The position numbers were made by a program, and so were the translations under genes. The notes beneath the pieces were generated by a model. It saw only the letters and a list, made by a program, of their open reading frames with translations. It was not told where the DNA came from and made no database searches. From Smithella sp. (GTDB lineage Bacteria > Desulfobacterota > Syntrophia > Syntrophales > Smithellaceae), in contig JAGPFC010000003.1 of NCBI GenBank assembly GCA_018056685.1, positions 124,001 to 188,000 of the forward strand: a DNA stretch of 64,000 nucleotides. The letters run 5' to 3'. Shown here in pieces: positions 1 to 8,457 of this stretch. The first letter of the stretch is position 1. Each line of letters opens with the position of its first letter.

Positions 1-130
1 ATCCTTCTTCGTCAAAATTTCTCCATCCCTGACAATCCCCTCTGCCTCCATGGTGACCGAAAGCAAAAGCAGGCACGGTTAAAATCAAGGCGATCAAAAT
101 TGCCGCCGATGTTATGAATAATTTTTTCAT
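1..130 (-). CDS. ZraP/Spy-like periplasmic protein (partial, N-terminus only)
   Basis: Only the first 43 codons lie in the window; the gene continues past the left edge. The ATG at 130 follows a GGAG ribosome site. The product begins MKKLF, has a hydrophobic core and an AFA cleavage site after residue 23, so it is predicted to be exported. The mature end starts FGHHGGRGDC, a His/Gly-rich stretch typical of small ZraP/Spy-type periplasmic metal-binding chaperones. It diverges from a ZraS/ZraR-like two-component pair and has a sigma-54 promoter, which is the known arrangement of zraP with zraSR. The ZraP call relies mostly on this context because the body of the protein is missing. Another small secreted metal-binding protein is possible. 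Confidence 0.6.
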   Translation of the reverse strand, partial: MKKLFITSAAILIALILTVPAFAFGHHGGRGDCQGWRNFDEEG

Positions 131-167
131 GGTGAATCTCCTTATCATTTTTTCTGTTTCATATTAA

Positions 168-183
168 AGCAAATGGTATGCCA
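168..183 (-). promoter_or_regulatory. Sigma-54 (RpoN) promoter of the zraP-like gene
   Basis: Read on the minus strand, this is TGGCATA-CCAT-TTGCT. It has the GG and GC doublets at -24 and -12 with exact sigma-54 spacing, and differs from the consensus only at the end of the -24 box. Transcription should start near 157, leaving a leader of about 27 nt before the ATG at 130. The divergent regulator at 2169-3536 carries the GAFTGA loop needed to activate such promoters. Confidence 0.75.
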
Positions 184-267
184 TAATATTACTGCTTTCG
201 TAAGATATTGAAATTAAAAAGATTATAAAAAAATCTTAAAATACGAGTTGAATAAGCAGTCATCAGT

Positions 268-315
268 GGATACTATATATCCAACTATGAATATCCATCT
301 GGATAATATGTATCC
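268..315. promoter_or_regulatory. Paired palindromic sites, likely enhancer for the ZraR-like activator
   Basis: Two copies of GGATA-N5-TATCC lie at 268-282 and 301-315. Their centres (275 and 308) are 33 bp apart, about three helical turns, so both would face the same side of the helix. An extra TATCC half-site at 292-296 pairs with the second copy. The sites lie roughly 120-150 bp upstream of the predicted sigma-54 start, the usual position for NtrC-family activators. The link to the neighbouring regulator is inference. Confidence 0.6.
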
Positions 316-336
316 AGAAAATAGACGGTATTTATT

Positions 337-400
337 GTGAGACTCAAATTTCAAAAACGAAGTACATTGAAATTTGTAAGTCAAACAATCCCGCACAGCG
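337..400. repeat. Palindromic intergenic repeat, copy 1
   Basis: This 64 bp element matches 19714-19777 at about 54 of 64 positions. It contains arms GACTCAAATTTC and GAAATTTG-TA-AGTC that form a 12 bp stem with a 2 nt bulge, followed by a short CCGC/GCGG-type second hairpin. It lies between the enhancer-like sites and the histidine kinase gene. It resembles REP-type elements, but I do not recognise a named family. Confidence 0.6.
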
Positions 401-475
401 GAGGGTGTAAAGCCCCCTCAGCGTGCTGCGGAATAGTCTCCAAAGTTTGCTTTGGGATTCATACCCGTGATTGCC

Positions 476-2155
476 ATGAATAAAGCAAAAAGAAAAATAC
501 GTTTTGATATTTCATACTGGGTGACGGTCAGCGCGGTAGCCGTGCTGGGCGTTATTTTATTGATGATGGCTGTGGCGCACTTCCAATGGCAAAAGGAAAA
601 GGCCGTTTCCATATTGCTGGAAAAAGGAGCGACGTTGATCAACTCTTTTGAAGCGGGACTGCGTAACACGGCGGATGATCAAAACAGAATATTTCATCTG
701 CGAAAGTTACTGATGGCCACAGCCCAGCAACCGGATATCGACTATCTCATTGTTACTGACCCTCAGGGCAATGTCATCGCGGACAGCGATCCTTCCATGA
801 TTGAACAGAAATACGGTCTGGATCTGGATTTGATGCATCTTCAGACAAATCGCGAGATGATGTGGCGTCAGACGGCAAATCCGGAAGGTGCCGATACCTT
901 TGAAGTGTATCGAGGCTTTTCCCCTTCTCCTGCGGATGATCTTAAAAATCAAAATGTATTCATAATTTTTGTCGGCTTTAATATGGATAAAATAGAAAAA
1001 GCCGCTGCCCTGGATAAGCGCAATGCTATCATTTTCATGCTTATTCTGCTGCTGGTCGGTTCTTCGGCCATCGTTTCTCTTTATCTGGTGTGGGACTATC
1101 GTCTGACCCGCACCTCCCTTTCCCGCATGAAGGTTTTTTCAGAGACGCTGGTCAGGAACCTGCCCATCGGGCTGATTGCTCTGGATCATCATGATGAAAT
1201 GATCCGATGCAATGAAAAGGCGGGGGACATCTTGAAAATGATTTCTCCTGGTTCTTCCGGCCTGGAACGAGTGGATGCGCTGCCCAAGCCGCTGAAAGAA
1301 TTGATCAATGAGTTGCCGGAAAAGGGAGGCCTTGTGGAGCGTGAACTTGAAATTACCGTGCCGCAAACGGGACAGTGCATCCTGGAGACGGTTGCCGCCG
1401 GTCTTATGGATGATGGTGAATCCGCGGGCAGGATTCTGATGATTCGTGACGTTACGCAGATCCGTCAGATGGAGCAGGAAGTCGCCCGGAGCCGCCATCT
1501 TTCTTCCATCAGTTCACTGGCCGCGGGAGTGGCGCATGAAATCAGAAATCCTCTCAGTTCCATCAAGGGATTTGCCGTCTATCTGAAAGGAAGATTATCG
1601 GCGGACGGCGACGATAAAAAAACAGCGGATATCATCATCGAAGAAGTGGAAAGATTGAACCGCGTCATCACGCAGTTGATAGAATTTGCACGTCCTCTGG
1701 AATTGAAAAAGGAAAGAACGTCCCTTGCGGATTTAATCGGTCATGCGATGAAATTAACGGAAGCGGAGAAGGTGAAAAATAATATTACGGTGATCCTGAA
1801 CGTACCGGATGATGTTCCACCGGCGAACGTCGATCCCGACAAAGTCAAACAGGTTTTACTCAATATCCTGCTCAATGCCCTGGCGGCGATGAAAAGCGGC
1901 GGCAGACTGGAAATCAATTTGAAGAGAGAAAAAGAAAATGTTCTGATCGAAGTGACGGACAGCGGTATGGGAATAGCCGCAGCGGATTTACCGCGCATCT
2001 ATGATCCCTATTTCACGTCCAAACCGGCGGGGACCGGTCTCGGCCTGGCGGTGGTGCAGAAAATCATGGAAGCGCATGGCGGACGAATAATCGTGGAAAG
2101 CGTGGAAGGGATGGGAACAACAGTATCTCTAATCTTCCCGATATGGAAAGAATGA
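476..2155 (+). CDS. ZraS-like membrane sensor histidine kinase
   Basis: This is a 559-residue sensor kinase. It has a transmembrane helix at about 14-36, a periplasmic sensor region to about 180, a second helix at about 184-206, a PAS-like domain at about 225-330, a HisKA dimer domain with the phospho-acceptor in AHEIRNPLSS (His354), and an HATPase domain with NILLNAL, DSGMGI and GTGLGLAVV motifs. The ATG at 476 is preferred over an in-frame TTG at 452 because MNKAKRK is a normal start before the first helix. The response regulator begins 13 nt downstream, so the two form an operon. With the divergent ZraP-like gene this suggests sensing of metals or envelope stress. The symbol is left blank because the signal is unknown. 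Confidence 0.85.
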   Translation: MNKAKRKIRFDISYWVTVSAVAVLGVILLMMAVAHFQWQKEKAVSILLEKGATLINSFEAGLRNTADDQNRIFHLRKLLMATAQQPDIDYLIVTDPQGNVIADSDPSMIEQKYGLDLDLMHLQTNREMMWRQTANPEGADTFEVYRGFSPSPADDLKNQNVFIIFVGFNMDKIEKAAALDKRNAIIFMLILLLVGSSAIVSLYLVWDYRLTRTSLSRMKVFSETLVRNLPIGLIALDHHDEMIRCNEKAGDILKMISPGSSGLERVDALPKPLKELINELPEKGGLVERELEITVPQTGQCILETVAAGLMDDGESAGRILMIRDVTQIRQMEQEVARSRHLSSISSLAAGVAHEIRNPLSSIKGFAVYLKGRLSADGDDKKTADIIIEEVERLNRVITQLIEFARPLELKKERTSLADLIGHAMKLTEAEKVKNNITVILNVPDDVPPANVDPDKVKQVLLNILLNALAAMKSGGRLEINLKREKENVLIEVTDSGMGIAAADLPRIYDPYFTSKPAGTGLGLAVVQKIMEAHGGRIIVESVEGMGTTVSLIFPIWKE

Positions 2156-2168
2156 GGAAGGAGCAACA

Positions 2169-3536
2169 ATGAATACGGAACAGACCATACTGGTTGTGGA
2201 TGATGATTACGCGCACCGCCTGATGCTAAAAAAACTGCTCGGTGGCTGGGGATATGCAGTACTCGAGGCTGATGACGGTGCCGTTGCGATTGAAGCCGTA
2301 CGTCAAAAGTCCTTTGATCTGATTTTGATGGATATTCGAATGCTCAACGTGTCCGGTATTGAGGCGCTTGAGCAGATCAGGATCATTAATCCGGTTGTTC
2401 CGGTAATAATCATGACAGCGTATGCTTCCGTGGAAACGGCGGTCAACGCCATGAAAAAAGGCGCTTACGATTATCTGACGAAGCCGCTGGATTTTGATGA
2501 ACTTAAAATTGTCATTGCGCGTGCCACGGAACACAACCGTTTGAAACTGGAAAATGAAAATCTGAAAATCAGACTGGAGCGGCAGTTTGATCGTCAGAAT
2601 ATCATCGGTCGGAGCCTTCCCATGAGCAGGCTTCTGGAAACAGTTGCCCAGGTGGCTCCCACGGAGGCCACCGTGTTGATTACCGGAGAATCGGGAACAG
2701 GCAAGGAGATAATTGCCAACGCCATTCATTACAACAGCCCGCGCAAGCAGGCGTCTTTTGTCAAAATCAACTGTGCCGCCCTTACGGAAACCCTTCTGGA
2801 GTCGGAACTTTTCGGTCATGAAAAAGGTGCCTTTACGGGCGCGGAACGCAGGCGCGAAGGAAAATTTGTTCAGGCGCACGGTGGCACGCTGTTTCTGGAT
2901 GAGGTCAGCGAGATGTCCAGGGCGATGCAGGTCAAACTGCTGCGTGTTTTACAGGAAAGAGAAGTGACCCGCGTGGGTGGATCGGAACTGCTGAAGATTG
3001 ACGTGAGGGTTATCGCCGCCTCTAATAAGGACTTAAAAGATGAAATACAAAAAGGAAATTTCCGGGAGGATTTGTTTTACCGGTTGAATGTCGTTTCTTT
3101 AAATGTGCCGCCGTTGCGTGAAAGAAGGGAAGATATTCCTTTAATGGCACAGCATTTTCTGGACGTCTTTGCCGGACGCAACCATAAGGCGATCAGGGGC
3201 TTTACACCGCGGGCCCTGGAAAAGATTATGGCGTATCACTGGCCGGGCAACATCCGGGAATTGATGAATGCCGTTGAAAGGGCGGTTATTCTGGCCAGGG
3301 CGGATGTTCTGGATGAAGAGGAAATCGCTCTGATTATGGAAGATCGTGGCGGCAAGGAAGATATAACCGTGCCTGAACGCTCTTTGCCGAATTTGTCTCT
3401 GGAGGATATTGAGAAACAGAGTATTCTGGAAATGTTGAAGAATTGCGGCGGCAATAAAAGCGAAACGGCACGCCGTCTGGGAATAACCAGAAAAACACTG
3501 CGGACTAAATTGCAGAAGTATCAAAAAGATCAATGA
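2169..3536 (+). CDS. NtrC-family sigma-54 response regulator (ZraR-like)
   Basis: The 455-residue protein has three parts in order: a receiver domain with the phospho-acceptor at Asp55 (LILMDIRM), an AAA+ domain with Walker A GESGTGKE near residues 173-180 and the sigma-54 contact loop GAFTGA near 220-225, and a Fis-type helix-turn-helix at about 415-455. It is predicted to be phosphorylated by the kinase just upstream and to activate RpoN promoters, most obviously the one at 168-183. Its stop lies 35 bp from the end of the convergent kinase gene, and no clear terminator separates them. Confidence 0.92.
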   Translation: MNTEQTILVVDDDYAHRLMLKKLLGGWGYAVLEADDGAVAIEAVRQKSFDLILMDIRMLNVSGIEALEQIRIINPVVPVIIMTAYASVETAVNAMKKGAYDYLTKPLDFDELKIVIARATEHNRLKLENENLKIRLERQFDRQNIIGRSLPMSRLLETVAQVAPTEATVLITGESGTGKEIIANAIHYNSPRKQASFVKINCAALTETLLESELFGHEKGAFTGAERRREGKFVQAHGGTLFLDEVSEMSRAMQVKLLRVLQEREVTRVGGSELLKIDVRVIAASNKDLKDEIQKGNFREDLFYRLNVVSLNVPPLRERREDIPLMAQHFLDVFAGRNHKAIRGFTPRALEKIMAYHWPGNIRELMNAVERAVILARADVLDEEEIALIMEDRGGKEDITVPERSLPNLSLEDIEKQSILEMLKNCGGNKSETARRLGITRKTLRTKLQKYQKDQ

Positions 3537-3571
3537 GATGATCGTGGTGCCGGGAAGTCTTATGGATTTAT

Positions 3572-4810
3572 TTAAGAGCCGTTCGCTGTTTTGGCCGGCA
3601 AGTATATGGAAAATGAGGTGCCGCTGTTCACCGCAGATTCCACGGTGATCAGGCCGTTATGACTTTTAATGATCGAGTCACTGACGGATAATCCCAGACC
3701 TATTCCCCCATGTTCTTTCGTTTTCTTTGTTGTAAAGTAGGGATCAAAGATTCGGGAAAGATTTTTTCGGGGAATACCGATTCCGTTATCTTTGATAATA
3801 ACCCGGACATAGTGGCCCACGCCCAGTGATCTGATGTTCGTGCTGGTTGTCGTATTGTCCGCGGTGACTTCCACAATTCCGCCGTCGGGCATAGCCTCTT
3901 TGGCATTCACCAAGATATTTTCCGCTACCTGTTTGATCTGAGCGGCATCCACTTCACATGCCCAGAGATCTTCCTGAATGGAAAAATTACACGTTATGTT
4001 GGAATTCTCGAATACTTTTTCGGCAACTTCCCGCCAGATAGGTCCGATATTTTCCAGTTTGCGCACTGAAAAACCGCCCTGCGCGAATGTAATCAGCCGG
4101 TGAGCCAGCGCTTTGGCCTGCAACCCGGCTCTTTCGGCAACGGCCAGGCCATCTTCCAGCATTTTGTCTTCGTCGCTGGCGGAAATTTTTGCAAGAAAAA
4201 CATTTCGGAGAATGGCGGTAAGGAGGCTGTCAAAATCCTTGGCCACGCCGTCGGCGAAGGTTCCCAGAGACTCCAGTTTGGTTCTCTGGAGAAGTTCGTC
4301 CTGCGCCATTTTCTGTTCGGTAATGTCTTCCAGCGTTTCCATTGCGCCGAACAGGTTACCGCTTGAATCTTTCAGGCCGGCCGCGGTAATGCGGATCCAT
4401 TTTCCACGGTCGCCCATATCTTCGAAAAATTGTGTCACTTCATAAGCATCTTCCAGAAATTTTGATTTACTCCATCTGTTCGCATAGAACTTTTCGAACT
4501 CGCTCGTCCGGGCATCCAGAATGAGATCGGCCAGACATGGACGTGGCGAAGCATAAAAAGCACGCCATTGCTGATCAGTGTTCAGAACCTCACCGGGTTT
4601 GATTTTACTTAATGCCTGCAGCGCCCTGTTCCAGTACATCACCTTATGCTCCCGGGAGATAACGAAAGCCGGAATCGGTGAGCCATGAATAATGCTGATG
4701 AGTTTCTGTTCATCTTTGTGACCGCGCCAACGCCATATGGCGTAAATAATGCTGGCGATGATTGCCATGCACAAAACGAAAATAAAAATGAAAATATAAT
4801 AACGGTTCAT
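3572..4810 (-). CDS. PAS histidine kinase-like protein lacking the phospho-acceptor His
   Basis: The 412-residue protein has one N-terminal membrane helix (about 5-28), a PAS domain (about 40-170), a HisKA-like segment and an HATPase domain with NILVNAKEAM, DNGIGI and GGIGLGLSV. The dimerisation helix reads GVAKDFDSLL where relatives of this type have GIAHDFNNLL. Codon AAG at 4238-4240 puts Lys191 where the phosphorylated His should be. The ATP-binding domain looks intact, so the protein may bind nucleotide but cannot autophosphorylate at the usual site. It starts 15 nt after leuB on the same strand and is probably co-transcribed with it. There is no adjacent response regulator in this operon. 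Confidence 0.8.
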   Translation of the reverse strand: MNRYYIFIFIFVLCMAIIASIIYAIWRWRGHKDEQKLISIIHGSPIPAFVISREHKVMYWNRALQALSKIKPGEVLNTDQQWRAFYASPRPCLADLILDARTSEFEKFYANRWSKSKFLEDAYEVTQFFEDMGDRGKWIRITAAGLKDSSGNLFGAMETLEDITEQKMAQDELLQRTKLESLGTFADGVAKDFDSLLTAILRNVFLAKISASDEDKMLEDGLAVAERAGLQAKALAHRLITFAQGGFSVRKLENIGPIWREVAEKVFENSNITCNFSIQEDLWACEVDAAQIKQVAENILVNAKEAMPDGGIVEVTADNTTTSTNIRSLGVGHYVRVIIKDNGIGIPRKNLSRIFDPYFTTKKTKEHGGIGLGLSVSDSIIKSHNGLITVESAVNSGTSFSIYLPAKTANGS

Positions 4811-4825
4811 ATCACTACAAACTGA

Positions 4826-5893
4826 TTAAACGTTTGCCGCCAGCCAGTCTCCGATCTCGCTGGTGGACATCCCCATCTTACCGGCATCCAGACTTTTGAT
4901 TTTTCCGCTTTCCAGCAGTTTAATCACGGCTTTTTCCACTCTTTGAGCGGCTTTGTCTTCTCCCAGCGTTTCCAGCATCATGCCGCCCGCGCAGATCGCT
5001 GCCAGAGGATTAATAACGTTCTTACCCGTGTATTTCGGGGCGGAGCCACCGATGGGTTCAAACATGGATACGCCGTCAGGATTAATGTTGCCTCCCGCCG
5101 CAATGCCCATTCCGCCCTGCACCATCGCGCCCAGATCGGTAATGATATCGCCGAACATGTTATCCGTTACGATAACGTCGAACCATTCGGGATTCTTGAC
5201 CATCCACATGCAGGTTGCATCCACATTGACATAGTCGGTTTTTATTTTGGGATATTCCTTGGCCAGTTCATGGAAAGTTCTTTCCCACAGATCGAACGCG
5301 TAGGTTAAAACATTTGTTTTGCCGCAAAGCGTTAATTTGTTGGCCTTGTTTCTTTTTTCCGCATACTGAAAAGCATAGCGCAGACAGCGCTCAACGCCTT
5401 TTCTGGTATTGATGGATTCCTGAATGGCCACTTCATCAGGAGTTCCCTTTTTGAGAAATCCACCGCCGCCGGTGTAGAGCCCTTCCGTGTTTTCCCGAAC
5501 GACGACGAAATCGATATCCTGCGGTCCCTTGTCTTTGAGCGGACAGGGAACATTCGGATACAACTTGACCGGTCTTAGATTAATATATTGGTCAAGCTCG
5601 AAACGCATTCGCAGGAGAATGCCTTTTTCCAGGATGCCCGGTTTGACATCCGGGTGACCTATGGCTCCGAGATAAATAGCATCAAATTTCTTGAGTTCTT
5701 CCAGAACAGAATCCGGAAGAATTTCTCCGCTTCTTTTGTAGAGCTCTCCGCCCAGATCATAGTGGACGAGATCATATTTTATGGATTCGGACGCTGCTAC
5801 GGCTTTGAGAACTTTCAGGCCCTCGGCCACGACTTCCGGTCCTGTCCCGTCACCGGGAACGACAGCGATTTTAAAAGATTTTAATGAACTCAC
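4826..5893 (-). CDS. leuB: 3-isopropylmalate dehydrogenase
   Basis: This NAD-dependent beta-decarboxylating dehydrogenase of leucine biosynthesis has 355 residues, normal for the family. Visible hallmarks are [11 protein letters not shown] at the start, the substrate-binding region [15 protein letters not shown], the VRENTEGLY loop, the metal-site segment [13 protein letters not shown], and the cofactor-binding [17 protein letters not shown] region. It begins with GTG at 5893, seven bases after AGGAGG. Isocitrate and tartrate dehydrogenases share the fold, but the RFELDQY region fits the isopropylmalate/3-alkylmalate group. No other leu genes are in the window. The His-less kinase gene follows in the same orientation. 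Confidence 0.85.
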   Translation of the reverse strand: MSSLKSFKIAVVPGDGTGPEVVAEGLKVLKAVAASESIKYDLVHYDLGGELYKRSGEILPDSVLEELKKFDAIYLGAIGHPDVKPGILEKGILLRMRFELDQYINLRPVKLYPNVPCPLKDKGPQDIDFVVVRENTEGLYTGGGGFLKKGTPDEVAIQESINTRKGVERCLRYAFQYAEKRNKANKLTLCGKTNVLTYAFDLWERTFHELAKEYPKIKTDYVNVDATCMWMVKNPEWFDVIVTDNMFGDIITDLGAMVQGGMGIAAGGNINPDGVSMFEPIGGSAPKYTGKNVINPLAAICAGGMMLETLGEDKAAQRVEKAVIKLLESGKIKSLDAGKMGMSTSEIGDWLAANV

Positions 5894-6095
5894 ATCAACC
5901 TCCTGTATTGAGAGCAGAAATAATTCTTATTAAAGTGAAATTCTTAGCGCAATGAACTTCTGAAGTCAATGCCAAAAGCACGCGAGAATCACGCCTAAAG
6001 TATTTGCAAGTATGTGCAAAGAATGTTAATTAATACAATGAGTAAAAGATAATGAAAAACCCGCCGGAAACGGCAGGAGTTTTTTGGAGGTGATT

Positions 6096-7034
6096 ATGGG
6101 AGAAGGAATCGGCGATTACACAAAAAACATAGTTGATTTGAGAAGGCATATGTGGATGGCTGGTGTGGAGGTGGAATTAAGGCGCCTTATCTGGCAGATT
6201 GCCGTTGTGGGTAAATATATTTCCGCTAAGATTCACGAATCCAACCGAAAGCTTGCCGGTCTGAAAAATGTTTACGGCGATGATCAGATGGCTCTCGATC
6301 GCGCCTCCGATGAAATCCTGAAAAATCAGTTGGAGTTTTCCGGTTTTGTCCGTGAATATGCATCCGAAGAACTGGAGGATATCGTTAAAATAGGAACAGG
6401 CACGGAAAAATATATTGTGACCGCTGATCCGCTTGATGGTTCGTCTCTTGTTGATACCAATCTCGCCATCGGTACGATTATCGGTATTCATAAAGATTCC
6501 GTTCTGGATTGTGGCCGCAATACCATGGTGGCGGCTCTCTATATCACCTATGGACCTTTAATGACGATGATTTATTCGGCGGGAAAGGGGTCTCATGAAT
6601 TTGTGCTCAATCGTGAGGGCGAATACGTTTTGTCTGAAGAAAATATCAAGCTGAAAGAAAAGGGTTCGATCTTTTCACCGGGTGGTCTGCGCCGTGACTG
6701 GACTCCCGAGCATCTTCAGTTTGTCGAAAAACTGGAAAGCGACGGTTATAAACTGCGTTACAGCGGAGGTTTTGTCCCCGACATCAATCAGGTCTTGATT
6801 AAGAAAGGAGGCCTGTTTACCTATCCCGCTTTGAAAAAGTCGCCCAAAGGCAAATTGCGGTTGCTGTTTGAATTGCAGCCCATGGCTTTTATTACGGAAC
6901 AGGCCGGAGGTATGGCTACCGACGGTCAACAGGACATTCTTTCCGTCAAGGTGGAAACCATCAATCAACTTTCGCCGATTTATATCGGCAGTTCTTATGA
7001 AGTGCAGTTGGCCAAACAAATGTTATTAAAATAA
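6096..7034 (+). CDS. fbp: Fructose-1,6-bisphosphatase, class I
   Basis: This 312-residue enzyme hydrolyses fructose 1,6-bisphosphate in gluconeogenesis. The metal and substrate motif TADPLDGSSLVDTNLAIGTI is complete, preceded by the Glu-rich ASEELEDIV loop. ATG 6096 is chosen because a strong GGAGG at 6086-6090 sits just upstream; an in-frame TTG at 6084 would overlap that site. The aldolase gene follows 31 nt later, so the two successive gluconeogenic enzymes form an operon. This suits an organism that builds sugars from acyl-CoA units. Confidence 0.93.
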   Translation: MGEGIGDYTKNIVDLRRHMWMAGVEVELRRLIWQIAVVGKYISAKIHESNRKLAGLKNVYGDDQMALDRASDEILKNQLEFSGFVREYASEELEDIVKIGTGTEKYIVTADPLDGSSLVDTNLAIGTIIGIHKDSVLDCGRNTMVAALYITYGPLMTMIYSAGKGSHEFVLNREGEYVLSEENIKLKEKGSIFSPGGLRRDWTPEHLQFVEKLESDGYKLRYSGGFVPDINQVLIKKGGLFTYPALKKSPKGKLRLLFELQPMAFITEQAGGMATDGQQDILSVKVETINQLSPIYIGSSYEVQLAKQMLLK

Positions 7035-7065
7035 ACTGAACCATTGAGAATGGTAAGGAGCGATT

Positions 7066-8457
7066 ATGATTTACAAAGATAAAGAAGAATTGAAGCAGAA
7101 ATGTTTGAAGATTATTGCGATTGACGGCAATGATGTTGTCATTTTAAATGAAGGAAAGTTGGCCGGGGAACTTATTGACGATTTGATTTACACGGCGGTA
7201 TTCAGCGCCGATCAGGCAACTCAGGAGGCCGCCCGCTGGCTGATCCGGCGTGCGGGAGCGGCGTTGGGAATCATTTCTTCTTCCATTCAAACGCTTTATG
7301 AAGCGATGGGACGTGAAGAGGCGAAAGGATTCACCGTTCCGGCCATCAACATCCGGGGCATAACGTATGATACGGCTCAGGCTGTTTTCCGTGCGATCAA
7401 TAAAGGCAAGGTTGGTCCGGTTATTTTTGAAATCGCCCGTTCGGAAATTGATTACACAAAACAGAGACCGGTTGAATATTCCTGCGCGGTGATTGCCGCC
7501 GCGATTAAAACCGGTTATCGCGGTCCTGTTTTCCTGCAGGGTGATCATTTTCAGGTGAGCGCAAAAAAATTTGCCGCCGATGCCGCCAAAGAAACACAGG
7601 CGGTGAAAAATCTCATCTGGGAAGCGATAGAGGCCGGATTCTACAATATCGATATAGATACCTCCACCCTGGTGGATTTATCCAAACCCACTATCCGGGA
7701 ACAGCAAAAGACGAATTACAGTCTCGCGGCGGAACTGACCACAATGATCCGCGATCTGGAACCGGAAGGTATCACCATATCGGTGGGCGGTGAGATCGGA
7801 GAAGTCGGAGGGAAAAACAGCACGGTGGAAGAGCTGGAAGCCTATATGGACGGGTATCTGGAAGAACTTAAGAAACACGGAGAATCGCTCAAGGGGATCA
7901 GTAAAATCAGTGTGCAGACGGGCACAACGCACGGCGGCGTTCCGCTGGCGGACGGCACGGTTGCCAAGGTTAAAATTGATTTCGACGTGCTGGAAAAATT
8001 ATCAGCGCTAGCCCGTTCCAAATACGGTCTGTCCGGAGCGGTGCAGCACGGCGCTTCCACACTTCCCGACGAAGCCTTTGACAGATTCCCGGCTGTGGCG
8101 ACGGCCGAGATTCATCTGGCCACCGGCTTTCAGAATATCATTTACGACAGCGCTCAGTTTCCGAAAGATCTAAAAAAGAAGATTTATGAACATTTGAAAA
8201 CCGTGTGCAAGGACGAATGGAAGGAAAAAGATACGGAAGAACAGTTCATTTACAAGACCCGCAAAAAGGGGTTTGGTCCTTTCAAGCAGGATATGTGGGA
8301 CCTGCCGGCTGATATCCGCGAAAAAATCGGCGCTGAGCTGGAGAAACAGTTTTCATTCTTGTTTGAAAAACTGAAGATGAACAACACACAGGATCTGATC
8401 AAAAAATACATTAAGCCGGTCGATGTGCCACTGGCCATACCTGCTTCCCTGAAATGA
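7066..8457 (+). CDS. fba: Fructose-bisphosphate aldolase, class II
   Basis: This 463-residue zinc-dependent aldolase joins or splits fructose 1,6-bisphosphate. The fold appears in PAINIRGITYDTAQAVFRA, the metal-binding QGDHFQVS, GGEIGEVGG, TGTTHGGVPLADG and the late QHGAS motif. It is longer than the common class II form (about 300-360 residues), with about 70 extra N-terminal residues and a Lys-rich C-terminus. A GGAG site precedes ATG 7066. It lies in the fbp operon, and its stop overlaps the start of the alcohol dehydrogenase by 4 nt. Confidence 0.9.
   Translation: MIYKDKEELKQKCLKIIAIDGNDVVILNEGKLAGELIDDLIYTAVFSADQATQEAARWLIRRAGAALGIISSSIQTLYEAMGREEAKGFTVPAINIRGITYDTAQAVFRAINKGKVGPVIFEIARSEIDYTKQRPVEYSCAVIAAAIKTGYRGPVFLQGDHFQVSAKKFAADAAKETQAVKNLIWEAIEAGFYNIDIDTSTLVDLSKPTIREQQKTNYSLAAELTTMIRDLEPEGITISVGGEIGEVGGKNSTVEELEAYMDGYLEELKKHGESLKGISKISVQTGTTHGGVPLADGTVAKVKIDFDVLEKLSALARSKYGLSGAVQHGASTLPDEAFDRFPAVATAEIHLATGFQNIIYDSAQFPKDLKKKIYEHLKTVCKDEWKEKDTEEQFIYKTRKKGFGPFKQDMWDLPADIREKIGAELEKQFSFLFEKLKMNNTQDLIKKYIKPVDVPLAIPASLK

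Noticed and set aside
452-478. TTG start for the first histidine kinase
   Set aside because: The ATG at 476 gives a normal N-terminus just before the membrane helix.
6056-6086. Hairpin GCCG-GAAA-CGGC followed by T run, as a terminator before fbp
   Set aside because: The stem is only 4 bp plus mismatches, and there is no upstream gene on this strand for it to terminate. The T run also overlaps the fbp ribosome site region.
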